64,000 nucleotides of DNA. Origin: Saprospiraceae bacterium. Lineage in GTDB: Bacteria; Bacteroidota; Bacteroidia; Chitinophagales; Saprospiraceae. Location: assembly GCA_019638385.1 (NCBI GenBank), contig JAHBTW010000008.1, positions 124,001 through 188,000 on the forward strand, given 5' to 3'. Below the pieces are notes generated by a model. That model worked only from the letters and a program-made list of their open reading frames with translations. It was not told where the DNA came from and did no database searches. Each line of letters opens with the position of its first letter. The stretch's first letter is position 1. A program made the translations under genes and the position numbers. Shown in pieces: positions 44,660 through 52,672 of the stretch.

Positions 44660-45118
44660 TTATTTAAGAGGCATTTCAGTGAGAAGAGGAGGTAGTTGAG
44701 CGGTCATGTTGTTGCCGGCTTCAATGCTGTTGAGCATGGCGGTTTTTACTTCAGAGATTTTAGCAGCTTCGGCCTCAATGTAGCGCAGGATGTCCTCGTG
44801 TTGGGCGTCGGCACGCAGGTCAGGCAGGTGTTGCAGCCCGTACATCCAGTCCCACATGGCTTTATCGGCGGCTTCCAGATCGGCGAGTGTTTGCTGAGCG
44901 GCGCTGCGCAGTTCGGCATTGAGGGTGGTATCGGCTAAGGAGGCTTCGATGATTTTGGCCAGCGCATTGATTTCGCTCATGCGAGGCATCACCTCGTCGT
45001 GTATCACCATCATCTCATCCCAGGCTTTCTGTTGGGCGGTTTCCTGCTGGGCGTTGGAGCAGGCGCCGATACTGAGCAGCCCTGCGGCGATTAGTGTGAA
45101 AATTGCAGTACGAATCAT
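44660..45118 (-). CDS. Small helical lipoprotein next to SCO
   Basis: A 152-residue predicted lipoprotein (lipobox SIGAC, Cys at 20). The rest is helical and rich in Ala, Glu and Met (DEMMVIHDEVMPRMSEI; WDWMYGLQHL), with several Met and His residues that could bind metal, though no motif is definite. Its gene precedes SCO by 9 bases, suggesting a periplasmic role tied to copper or oxidase maturation. The family is otherwise unrecognised. Confidence 0.8.
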   Translation of the reverse strand: MIRTAIFTLIAAGLLSIGACSNAQQETAQQKAWDEMMVIHDEVMPRMSEINALAKIIEASLADTTLNAELRSAAQQTLADLEAADKAMWDWMYGLQHLPDLRADAQHEDILRYIEAEAAKISEVKTAMLNSIEAGNNMTAQLPPLLTEMPLK

Positions 45119-45209
45119 GTTTTTTTAATTTGAATGCGAAATTACGGTTTCGCAAGCGAACGGCATGCAATTGTTGTGTCATAATAAGAGGAGTAGCTGC
45201 ATCGCAGCC

Positions 45210-46070
45210 TTAGTCAGGCTGGCCGGAAGAAGAGCGGGCAGCAGCAACCGAGAGCCGAACAACCCTGATCGGCCTGTCGCCTTTGCCTTGCGTCAATTTA
45301 TCGGGAGGAGACTCGCCCGGGAGTACTGTAATAAAGCTGCCTCTGAGAGAGCGAATGCCGTTGGATACCTGCTCATTGAGGGCAGAGGAACCCCGGCTCG
45401 CATGCTTCCCGGTAACACTTAGCCGGGAGTATTCTACCTCGTTCAGATGTAAATTATATGCACTCCCATGTGCGATGACATTAAGACCGTCCTCGAAGGA
45501 AATTTTTTCTACTGCTCCGGAGACAGGATGTGTAACCACCACTTTTTTCCGGCGCAGTTGGGTGTGAAATACTTTTCGGCTTGCAAGGGTCATGGCTTTT
45601 CCGTCAAAAATCACTTCGACGGCATTTTTATTTCCGTTGAAAACGACATAATCGCAGTTCGGCATGGAGGCGTATCGGATGCATCCACCGACAGAAAAAA
45701 CTAAGATCACGGTAAACAAAACAAGTAGCGCCATCCCCGATGACGGGGACTTTAATTTCGACAACAAAGAGGCAGATGCGATCAAGACGACCAATGAAAT
45801 GAATGCGGTAAGCGCTATGCGGCCCACATAATCGGGACGGACAACAAGAATAAAAATGAGGGCTGCAGCGCCTACTGCTACCAATGTAGTGAGTGTTTGC
45901 TTTTCTCGCGGGTCTAACGGAGTACGCTCCTTTTTCGGTTGGGGCGGGGCATAGCGTATTTCAGTCCCCTCTTGTTCGGGGGTGTTTTCTGTCGGATAGG
46001 CCCGGAAATAGTCGTTGATACCTTTACCTGGGTGATTGGCCAGAAACTCTTGCAAGGTAGGTTTTTCCAT
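45210..46070 (-). CDS. Membrane protein of unknown function
   Basis: A 286-residue protein. The N-terminus (1-55) is hydrophilic and starts with MEKPTLQEFLANHPGKGINDYFRAY, a pattern that resembles short adaptor motifs in Bacteroidota membrane proteins. Three hydrophobic segments follow at about 60-80, 84-105 and 112-132, then a beta-rich C-terminal domain of about 150 residues (NCDYVVFNGNKNAVEVIFDG). No enzyme motif and no known family is recognised. The start ATG at 46070 is plausible. It lies between the SCO unit and the VapBC-like pair and is not clearly linked to either. Confidence 0.7.
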   Translation of the reverse strand: MEKPTLQEFLANHPGKGINDYFRAYPTENTPEQEGTEIRYAPPQPKKERTPLDPREKQTLTTLVAVGAAALIFILVVRPDYVGRIALTAFISLVVLIASASLLSKLKSPSSGMALLVLFTVILVFSVGGCIRYASMPNCDYVVFNGNKNAVEVIFDGKAMTLASRKVFHTQLRRKKVVVTHPVSGAVEKISFEDGLNVIAHGSAYNLHLNEVEYSRLSVTGKHASRGSSALNEQVSNGIRSLRGSFITVLPGESPPDKLTQGKGDRPIRVVRLSVAAARSSSGQPD

Positions 46071-46265
46071 GACGAGACTTTGATACGAATTTATAGTAGC
46101 GGCGAAGAAGGCGGTGTTGCATTGAGCGTTAGTAGGTTAAAATATCCTGGAGCTTGGTTGACAATACAAACATACATACTCTCCATTGTGTTGGTACCGT
46201 TTCATCGTGTTTCGATTTTTCACCTTTATTTTGTTACTTTGCAGTAAATAAACCGAAATCACTTA

Positions 46266-46475
46266 ATGGAACAGATTATCATTACATTGAAAGATAGTAG
46301 TAAGCGGAGCTTCCTAATGGAGCTACTCAAACGACTTGATTTTATTGAACTACAGGTTAACGTAGGGGGGGGAAAGAAAACGGATTATGACTTCTTTCAG
46401 TCCGCCGGATTAATGGAAGGTCGGGAAATAAATGCAGAAGAACTTAGAAAACAGGCATGGCGAGTACCTCAATAG
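46266..46475 (+). CDS. Antitoxin-like small protein upstream of VapC
   Basis: A 69-residue acidic/basic protein with no clear DNA-binding fold by eye. It has the short N-terminal strand IIITLKDSSKRSFLMELLKRLDF and a C-terminal helix EINAEELRKQAW that is likely to fold over the toxin. Its position, 19 bases overlapping the PIN gene, makes an antitoxin role likely. The upstream region (46200-46265) is AT-rich and contains TTACTTTGC, a near -7 box. The region is more AT-rich than the genes on either side. Confidence 0.75.
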   Translation: MEQIIITLKDSSKRSFLMELLKRLDFIELQVNVGGGKKTDYDFFQSAGLMEGREINAEELRKQAWRVPQ

Positions 46476-46843
46476 TTCTTTGCGACACAAATGTCGTCAT
46501 CGAATTTTACAAGAATAATACAGCGATTGTAGCTGAACTAAGAAAAATCGGACAAGCAAACTTGGCTGTTAGCTTCGTTACTGCGGGCGAACTAATCTAT
46601 GGCGCTATAAACAAAAGGGAACTTCAACAAATTTTAAAAGATTTGGCCCATCTTATTGATTTTCATGCTAATGAGGATATTTGCAGAGGAGCAGTTAGTT
46701 TGATGGAAAAGTACTCCCTGAGCCACAAACTAACCCTCCCGGATGCCTTGATAGCGGCAACTGCGTTGTACTATGACCTTCCTCTCTACACACTCAATCT
46801 CAAAGATTTTCGATTTATCCCAAATCTGAAATTTTATCAATAA
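46457..46843 (+). CDS. VapC-like PIN-domain toxin
   Basis: A 128-residue type II toxin with a PIN ribonuclease fold. Acidic active-site residues are in place: D10 (LCDTNVVIEF), E45 (TAGELIYG) and D96 (LPDALIAATA), with the last acidic position near the C-terminus (NLKDF). VapC proteins cut tRNA or rRNA until neutralised by the cognate antitoxin. It overlaps the 69-residue gene by 19 bases. The thiolase gene starts 21 bases later but is unrelated in function. The AT-rich composition suggests acquisition by transfer. Confidence 0.9.
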   Translation: MASTSIVLCDTNVVIEFYKNNTAIVAELRKIGQANLAVSFVTAGELIYGAINKRELQQILKDLAHLIDFHANEDICRGAVSLMEKYSLSHKLTLPDALIAATALYYDLPLYTLNLKDFRFIPNLKFYQ

Positions 46844-46864
46844 TCTGCCTAATTCAGATTTACC

Positions 46865-48070
46865 ATGTTCTCCACCTACATCACCGACGGCATCCGCACC
46901 CCCGTAGCCAAATTAGCCGGCGCGCTCTCCGCTGTGCGGGCCGACGATCTGGCTGCCCACGTCATTGCCCGCCTGGCCGAGCGGCATCCCCACATCCCCG
47001 GCGAGGCTTATGACGAAGTTATACTCGGCTGCGCCAATCAGGCCGGCGAAGACAACCGCAACGTGGCCCGCATGGCGCTGCTGTTGGCCGGGCTGCCCCA
47101 CACCGTGCCCGGCGAAACCGTAAACCGGCTCTGTGCCTCCGGCATGTCGGCCATCGTACACGCACACCGCGCGATATGCGCCGGCGACGGACACTTATTC
47201 ATAGCCGGCGGCGTGGAGCACATGACTCGCAGCCCCTGGGTGATGTCGAAATCGGCCGCCCCTTTCGGGCGCGACATGCAACTGTACGATTCCAGCTTCG
47301 GCTGGCGCTTCGTCAATCCGCGCATGGAGGCCCTCTACGGCATTGACAGCATGGGGCAAACCGCCGAAAATCTGGCCGAATTATACCATATCTCCCGCGA
47401 AGATCAGGATGCCTTCGCCCTCCACTCGCAGCAAAAAGCCGCACAGGCCTGGCAGTCGGGCCGCCTGGCCATGGAAATTGTGCCGGTCAGCATCCCGCAA
47501 GGCAAAAAGGAACCGATTCTTTTTTCGGAAGATGAATTTTTAAAACCGGACACCACGCAGGAAGCTCTGGCCAAACTCCGCCCCGCCTTCCGGAGCCCCG
47601 GAACGGTGACTGCCGGCAACGCCTCCGGCCTCAACGACGGGGCCGCCGCCGTGCTCATCGCCTCCGAAACGGTTGTGAAACAATACGCACTTCAGCCCAA
47701 AGCCCGCATCCTTTCCTCTGCCGTGAGCGGGGTAGAACCGCGCATCATGGGCATCGGGCCGGTGAGCGCTTCGACCAAAGCCCTGCAAAAAGCCGGTCTC
47801 CGCATAGAAGACATGGACCTCATCGAGATCAACGAAGCTTTCTCCGCGCAGGTGCTCGCCTGCACCCGCCTCATGGGCCTGGCCGATGACGACCCGCGCA
47901 TCAACCCCAACGGCGGCGCCATCGCCATAGGCCACCCACTCGGCATGAGCGGCACACGCATCGTCTATTCGGCGGCACTGGAACTACAATTGCAGCAAAA
48001 GCGCTACGCATTGGTCACCATGTGCATCGGGGTAGGACAGGGGTATGCGGTTGTGCTGGAGCGGGCATAG
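46865..48070 (+). CDS. Thiolase (acetyl-CoA acyltransferase, 3-oxoadipyl-CoA thiolase-like)
   Basis: A 401-residue thiolase. Catalytic residues: C90 (NRLCASGMSA), H357 (GHPLGMSG) and C387 (CIGVGQG). It joins or splits acyl-CoA and acetyl-CoA. Sequence features (INEAFSAQVLACTRLMG, DDDPRINPNGGAIAIGHP, TMCIGVGQG) and the 401-residue length are closest to PcaF/PaaJ, which cleave 3-oxoadipyl-CoA in aromatic catabolism. However, no other pca or paa genes lie nearby, so general beta-oxidation is also possible. It is preceded by VapC at a distance of 21 bases. Confidence 0.92.
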   Translation: MFSTYITDGIRTPVAKLAGALSAVRADDLAAHVIARLAERHPHIPGEAYDEVILGCANQAGEDNRNVARMALLLAGLPHTVPGETVNRLCASGMSAIVHAHRAICAGDGHLFIAGGVEHMTRSPWVMSKSAAPFGRDMQLYDSSFGWRFVNPRMEALYGIDSMGQTAENLAELYHISREDQDAFALHSQQKAAQAWQSGRLAMEIVPVSIPQGKKEPILFSEDEFLKPDTTQEALAKLRPAFRSPGTVTAGNASGLNDGAAAVLIASETVVKQYALQPKARILSSAVSGVEPRIMGIGPVSASTKALQKAGLRIEDMDLIEINEAFSAQVLACTRLMGLADDDPRINPNGGAIAIGHPLGMSGTRIVYSAALELQLQQKRYALVTMCIGVGQGYAVVLERA

Positions 48071-48360
48071 GCTTGGGCATAGAGCATAGTGCATGGAGCA
48101 TAGAGCCTGGGAAGGGCGATCAAAAAATCTCGCAAAGCCGCAAAGACAAAATCGCCTTTGCGAGTAAAAAAAGGTCCGCCAAGCCGCCAAGGCAAGCCCC
48201 CCCCCCACTTTGCGTCTCTGCGCCTTTGCGAGACAAACCTTCCCGTCAATTTTCATTTTCTGCGAAAAAGAGATGCGGAACATCGGGCCTCATACTGCCT
48301 GCCAACACTTTGTCGTTAGGCAGTGTTAGTTATTGCTGATTAAATCAACACATCCCGACA
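48071..48360. repeat. Intergenic repeats with a 10-base C run
   Basis: A 290-base gap without a gene. It has short repeats GCATAGAGCATAG, several GCCTTTGCGAG / CTCGCAAAGCC inverse pairs, and a run of ten C at 48197-48206. No clear promoter for the following OmpA gene is seen. Confidence 0.7.
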
Positions 48361-51300
48361 ATGAATCTCAACTACCCTGTGAACATTGCAATCGCAGCGT
48401 TTTTTCTCTTGTTTTCAATAGCCGTTTCGGCGCAGGAAGAAGAAAGTCTCGTCGTAAATCGCATCACCGTCATTGACCAATACAGCCCCGTCGTGCATAT
48501 TTTTGTGGATGCCGACAACGTGAAGTGGGTGTCGAATGGCAAAGGCGTTTTCCAGTTGCGCTCCTCTGATTTGGCCAACCCGCTGGCGCTCAGCCCCGGC
48601 GAGCAATCGCTCTACACTTTCCCCGGCGGTAACTACGACCTCAAATGGTCGGGCGCCGACCTGAACACAGCCCTCGGCAACATCATCAACCCCACCAACC
48701 CCATCAGTGCCGCTGCCTACGATTCCGCCCGCGACGAACTCTGGATCGGCACCAAGACTTCCGGCCTCCACCTGCTGAAAACCAAACCCGCCCTGCGCAA
48801 GGTGGAATCTTTCACCACCTCCAATTCCAAACTCGTCTCCAACGAAATACTCAATATATACATTGACAAAAAGCGCCAACGCTGGATCGGCACCAGAGAA
48901 GGCGTCATGATCGGCGGCGACGGCAAATGGCGGCTCGAGCAGCGCTACTTCGCTATCCACCGCATCGCCGAAGGCTCGAACGGTATCTGGGTGGCCGGCG
49001 AAGGACAGGTTTGGCAGGTGGACAGCCGCGAACGCTGGCTCGCCGTACCGCTCAACAACCTCATCGCGGAAGGTCGTGTGGAAGACATCGCCGTGGACCC
49101 CAAAGGACGGCTCTGGGTCGCCTCCGAATCCATTGTGCGCTACGACCCCGATTCCGATAAGGTGGAGCGGTTCGGCCCCATCGAATATTACACCAGCCAA
49201 TATGCCACCTGCATCGCCCTCGATCAGGATGAAGCGGTTTGGATCGGCACGGAGGACAAAGGCATTTTTTTGATTGAAAAAGCCTCGGCCATCACCATCA
49301 ATGTTTTGAAGGAAAAAGAACTGAGTTGCACGCCCGGCCAAAACGATGCCGCTCTGCGCGTAAAAGTAACCGGCGGCAAACCGCCCTTTACCTATCGTTG
49401 GGACAAAGACGGCCTGCGCGGCGAAGCGCCCGCACAACTCGGCCCCGGCCAATACAGCCTCACCGTTACCGACAGCCAGGGCCGCACCAAAACGGCCGGA
49501 ACGACCATTGAAGACACCCGGATATCGGTGCGCGTAACCCAGCAAGACCCGGAGAGCGCCCCCAATGCCGGCGACGCCGTAGCACTGGCCGTAGCCGAAG
49601 GCGGTACGCCGCAATTTACCTATCGCTGGGACAACGGCGAAACCAGCAATATCGCCCGGAAACTGTCCGGCGGGAATCATTCTGTCACGATCACTGACCG
49701 AAACGGCTGTACCGCCGTCGGTACCGTTACCATCGAACAAAAGGCGGCAGCGCTGAGCGCGCGAATCTCACCGGCAGCCCAACTGCGCTGCTCCGGCGAT
49801 AAATCGGGCGCCCTTATCGTGGAAGTTTCCGGCGGCAAAGGGCCGTTCCAGTTTAGATGGAATCAGGCCGGCATAAGCGGTGAAAAACCGACGGGCCTGG
49901 CAGCCGGCGCCTATCAGGTAAATGTAACGGATGCAGAAGGAAGTACAACCATTGCCAATTTCACCATTGAAGCGCCCGCCCTGCTGACGGTTGCCACCGC
50001 TGTGGTATCGTCGGCCACTACCGGCAATAAAGACGGCAAAGCGAACGTGCAGGTATCGGGCGGCACATCGCCTTACACCTATAAGTGGGACAACGGCAAC
50101 ACCGGGCAACAAGCCTCCGCTCTCGCGCCCGGTATGCGCAGCGTAACGGTGACGGATGCCAACGGCTGCACGGCCACAGCACAAATCAGCATCACAGAAA
50201 ACATACTGCCTTTGGCGGCCACGCTGAACCAAACGGCGAGTATCTCCTGTGCGGGCGCGGCTTCTGCGGCATTGGAAGTGCAGGTGAGCGGCGGCAAAGG
50301 GCCGTTTCAATACAAATGGAACCAAGCGGCACTGAGCGGCGAGCGCCCGACCGGTTTGGCAGCCGGCGAATATCAGGTAGAAGTGAGCGACGCAGCGGGC
50401 AACAAAACCACGGCCAACGTTTCCATCAAAGCGCCTGCAGCACTGACAGCCACCGCCACAGCCGTATCTCCGGCGAGCACCGGCAACAGCGACGGCAAAG
50501 CGAACGTGCAGGTATCGGGCGGCACATCGCCCTACACCTATAAGTGGGACAACGGCAACACCGGGCAACAAGCCTCCGCGCTCGCGCCCGGTATGCGCAG
50601 CGTAACGGTGACGGATGCCAACGGCTGCACGGCCACAGCACAAATCAGCATCACGGAAAACATACTGCCTTTGGCGGCCACGCTGAACCAAACGGCGAGT
50701 ATCGCCTGTGCGGGCACGGCTTCCGCAGCATTGGAAGTACAGGTGAGCGGCGGCAAAGGGCCGTTTCAATACAAATGGAATCAAGCGGCACTGAGCGGCG
50801 AGCGCCCGACCGGCTTGGCAGCCGGCGAATACGAGGTGACGGTGACGGATGCGCTGGGCGCTACTAAAACCGCAAGTGTAACCGTGAAGCAACCGGCAGC
50901 ATTGGCGGCAGACATGGGTAAAAAGCGGGGCGCTTCGAGTGTAAGCGTTGCGGACGGCAGAGCGGCCGTGACGGTGTCGGGCGGAACGCCGCCCTATACC
51001 TATCAGTGGGATAACGGCGAAACGACCGATGCTGCTGTGCGACTGACGGCGGGTATGCGCACTGTAACGGTATCGGATGCAGGGGGATGCGTAAAAACGC
51101 TAACCGTAGAAATTTCCGTACGGGTATTGCCCGAATTGACGGCCGGTCTGTTGCAAACAGGACAGGCCGTGCGTATGGAGCAGTTGCAGTTCGACGCCGA
51201 TAGTATTGTGCTCAAGCCGGAATTTTACCCCATATTGGATGAGTTGTACGACTTTCTGGACGATAACCCCGGCATAGTGGTAGAAATCGGCGGGCATACC

Positions 51301-51516
51301 AACAGCCTCCCGCCGGACGAGGTTTGCGACCGAATATCTAACGATCGTGCCAAAGCCGTTGCGGAACACCTTGTAGCAAAAGGCATATCGGAGAAGCGGG
51401 TCTTCTACAAAGGGTACGGAAAGCGGCAACCCATCGCCACCAACACCACACCGGAAGGCCGGCGGCGCAACCAACGGGTAGAAGTGAAGATGCTGCAGAT
51501 CGGAGAGGAGGACTAA
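48361..51516 (+). CDS. Surface protein with beta-propeller, SprB repeats and C-terminal OmpA domain
   Basis: A 1051-residue protein. Signal peptide (1 to about 24, ending VSAQ); a two-component-regulator-type propeller (about 40-310, with repeated blades such as DELWIGTKTSGLHLL, RQRWIGTREGVMI and AVWIGTEDKGIFL); six or seven SprB-like repeats (GGTSPYTYKWDNGNTGQQASALAPG type, about 320-920); and an OmpA/peptidoglycan-binding C-terminus (about 935-1051: LQFDADSIVLKPEFYPILDEL, GGHTNSLPP, RRRNQRVEV). The OmpA part probably ties it to the cell wall while the repeats face outwards. Two SprB units are near-identical copies with a 459-base period (about 50029-50831). No T9SS sorting domain is visible, so it is probably exported by Sec/BAM. 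Confidence 0.92.
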   Translation: MNLNYPVNIAIAAFFLLFSIAVSAQEEESLVVNRITVIDQYSPVVHIFVDADNVKWVSNGKGVFQLRSSDLANPLALSPGEQSLYTFPGGNYDLKWSGADLNTALGNIINPTNPISAAAYDSARDELWIGTKTSGLHLLKTKPALRKVESFTTSNSKLVSNEILNIYIDKKRQRWIGTREGVMIGGDGKWRLEQRYFAIHRIAEGSNGIWVAGEGQVWQVDSRERWLAVPLNNLIAEGRVEDIAVDPKGRLWVASESIVRYDPDSDKVERFGPIEYYTSQYATCIALDQDEAVWIGTEDKGIFLIEKASAITINVLKEKELSCTPGQNDAALRVKVTGGKPPFTYRWDKDGLRGEAPAQLGPGQYSLTVTDSQGRTKTAGTTIEDTRISVRVTQQDPESAPNAGDAVALAVAEGGTPQFTYRWDNGETSNIARKLSGGNHSVTITDRNGCTAVGTVTIEQKAAALSARISPAAQLRCSGDKSGALIVEVSGGKGPFQFRWNQAGISGEKPTGLAAGAYQVNVTDAEGSTTIANFTIEAPALLTVATAVVSSATTGNKDGKANVQVSGGTSPYTYKWDNGNTGQQASALAPGMRSVTVTDANGCTATAQISITENILPLAATLNQTASISCAGAASAALEVQVSGGKGPFQYKWNQAALSGERPTGLAAGEYQVEVSDAAGNKTTANVSIKAPAALTATATAVSPASTGNSDGKANVQVSGGTSPYTYKWDNGNTGQQASALAPGMRSVTVTDANGCTATAQISITENILPLAATLNQTASIACAGTASAALEVQVSGGKGPFQYKWNQAALSGERPTGLAAGEYEVTVTDALGATKTASVTVKQPAALAADMGKKRGASSVSVADGRAAVTVSGGTPPYTYQWDNGETTDAAVRLTAGMRTVTVSDAGGCVKTLTVEISVRVLPELTAGLLQTGQAVRMEQLQFDADSIVLKPEFYPILDELYDFLDDNPGIVVEIGGHTNSLPPDEVCDRISNDRAKAVAEHLVAKGISEKRVFYKGYGKRQPIATNTTPEGRRRNQRVEVKMLQIGEED
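50029..50831 (+). repeat. 459-bp tandem duplication of SprB units
   Basis: The stretch beginning GCGAACGTGCAGGTATCGGG recurs at 50041 and 50500 with very few differences for about 340 bases each. The period is 459 bases (153 residues) and keeps the frame. It points to a recent duplication by slippage or recombination. Confidence 0.9.
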
Positions 51517-51574
51517 AACCTATTACCGCCGGAGGTTGTATAGTAGTATGTGTTGTTTTTAAAATCAATAAAAA

Positions 51575-51820
51575 ATGACAGTTGAACCGGTAATAGCGTT
51601 TGAGAAACTCGCCCAATTTTTAGCAAACCTGTCGCCACGAAGGGTATTGGCATTCAAAACATCTCAACGGTGGCAGGAAAGAATTGACTTCCTGCTTTCA
51701 AAGAATTCGGAAAAAGGTCTCACCGTTGATGAAAACCGGGAAATGGAGCAGTACATGTTGATTGAGCACATTGTACAATTGGCCAAGGCCAAAGCGCTGT
51801 TGAGGATTTCTGAAAAATGA
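51575..51820 (+). CDS. Small helical protein of the HNH cassette
   Basis: An 81-residue, mainly helical protein (MTVEPVIAFEKLAQFLANLSP... RISEK) with no known domain. Its stop overlaps the start of the HNH gene by four bases (ATGA), so the two are translationally coupled. Such small proteins often precede HNH endonuclease genes in bacteria; a role as partner or inhibitor is possible but unproven. The pair sits between the intact OmpA gene and a remnant of a second OmpA gene. Confidence 0.7.
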   Translation: MTVEPVIAFEKLAQFLANLSPRRVLAFKTSQRWQERIDFLLSKNSEKGLTVDENREMEQYMLIEHIVQLAKAKALLRISEK

Positions 51821-52161
51821 GCGTTTATGTATCCAAAATAATACGCAGATTTGTCATTGACAGGGCAGCAAACCGCTGTGAATACTGTCGAATTCCGCAA
51901 TCAATCTCTACTGCCGGGTTTCACATCGAACACATCATCGGGTTACAGCACGGGGGAACTAATTCCACAGACAACCTGGCATGGTGTTGTGCATTTTGTA
52001 ACTGGAAAAAAGGCCCCAACATCGCAACAATGCTGAACCCAACCGGGGCTGTACTACCACTTTTCAATCCCCGTACTCAACGTTGGTTTGATCATTTTAA
52101 AGCAGAAAACGGGTACATTAAGTCGCTCACCGAAACCGGACAAGGCACTGCCAAATTATAG
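51817..52161 (+). CDS. HNH endonuclease
   Basis: A 114-residue enzyme with the full HNH/zinc core: C21 and C24 (RCEYC), H36 and H39 (FHIEHIIGLQHGG), the Asn in STDNLAWCC, and the second zinc pair in CCAFC followed by NWKKGPN. It cuts DNA; its targets are unknown. It forms a coupled cassette with the preceding 81-residue gene. It is not attached to an intein or intron here, so it may be a free-standing nuclease or part of a defence or mobile cassette. The region downstream of it (52162-52230) shows no gene. Confidence 0.9.
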   Translation: MSVYVSKIIRRFVIDRAANRCEYCRIPQSISTAGFHIEHIIGLQHGGTNSTDNLAWCCAFCNWKKGPNIATMLNPTGAVLPLFNPRTQRWFDHFKAENGYIKSLTETGQGTAKL

Positions 52162-52230
52162 GAGTTTAACATCCCCGAACGAGTTGAGATACGAGCGGTA
52201 CTAATGGCCGCCGGTTTTTATCCGTAGTGA

Positions 52231-52320
52231 GGGAGTGGATGCATCGCGGGCAATCCACCAAGCCGGCGGCGCAATCAACGCGTAGAAGTGAAGATGCTGC
52301 AGATAGGGGAGGAGGATTGA
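52231..52320 (+). pseudogene. 3' remnant of a second OmpA-type gene
   Basis: The frame ending at the TGA at 52318 reads SRRRNQRVEVKMLQIGEED, identical from RRRNQ on to the last 18 residues of the protein coded at 48361-51516. The codons, however, differ at silent positions (for example AAC/AAT, ATC/ATA, GAC/GAT, TAA/TGA). The upstream frame is open only from about 52231 (GSGCIAGNPP...). So this is the tail of a diverged OmpA paralogue whose body has been lost. The match and synonymous changes are seen; how it was lost is inference. Confidence 0.8.
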
Positions 52321-52441
52321 GCGACGCGGCGTTTTTTTCTTGGCGGATTGAAAAATTAGCGCGTATTTTGACACGTCTTTCCGGGCAGGCCGGGAATGGA
52401 ATATATCTGCCGGACGGAACCTCGTAACAAACTGATCTACA

Positions 52442-52672
52442 ATGAAAAGCCGCCTCTTTCTTTCACTTTGCTTTTTTCTCGTTTCTGTGTTTCCGCTGTT
52501 GGCGCAAACCGGAGAAACAGATTTCATGCGCAGCCGGGGCAAAATTTTCGTCGTCGTAGCGGTCATTGTTGCGGTGTTTATCGGCATCGTTCTTTTTTTG
52601 ATCTATCTGGAAAGAAGACTAACCAAATTGGAAAATCAAATTCAAGAAAATGAGCCAACAAACAGTCGTTAA
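52442..52672 (+). CDS. CcmD-like small membrane protein
   Basis: A 76-residue protein with an N-terminal signal-like segment (1 to about 22, ending LLAQ), the motif DFMRSRGKIFVVVAV, one membrane helix (about 36-56) and a charged tail (ERRLTKLENQI). This matches the CcmD family of Bacteroidota, which in other genomes lies with the ccm cytochrome c maturation genes and holds the heme-handling complex at the membrane. Here no other ccm gene is present. Its end overlaps the glutamate dehydrogenase gene by 23 bases. Confidence 0.8.
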   Translation: MKSRLFLSLCFFLVSVFPLLAQTGETDFMRSRGKIFVVVAVIVAVFIGIVLFLIYLERRLTKLENQIQENEPTNSR

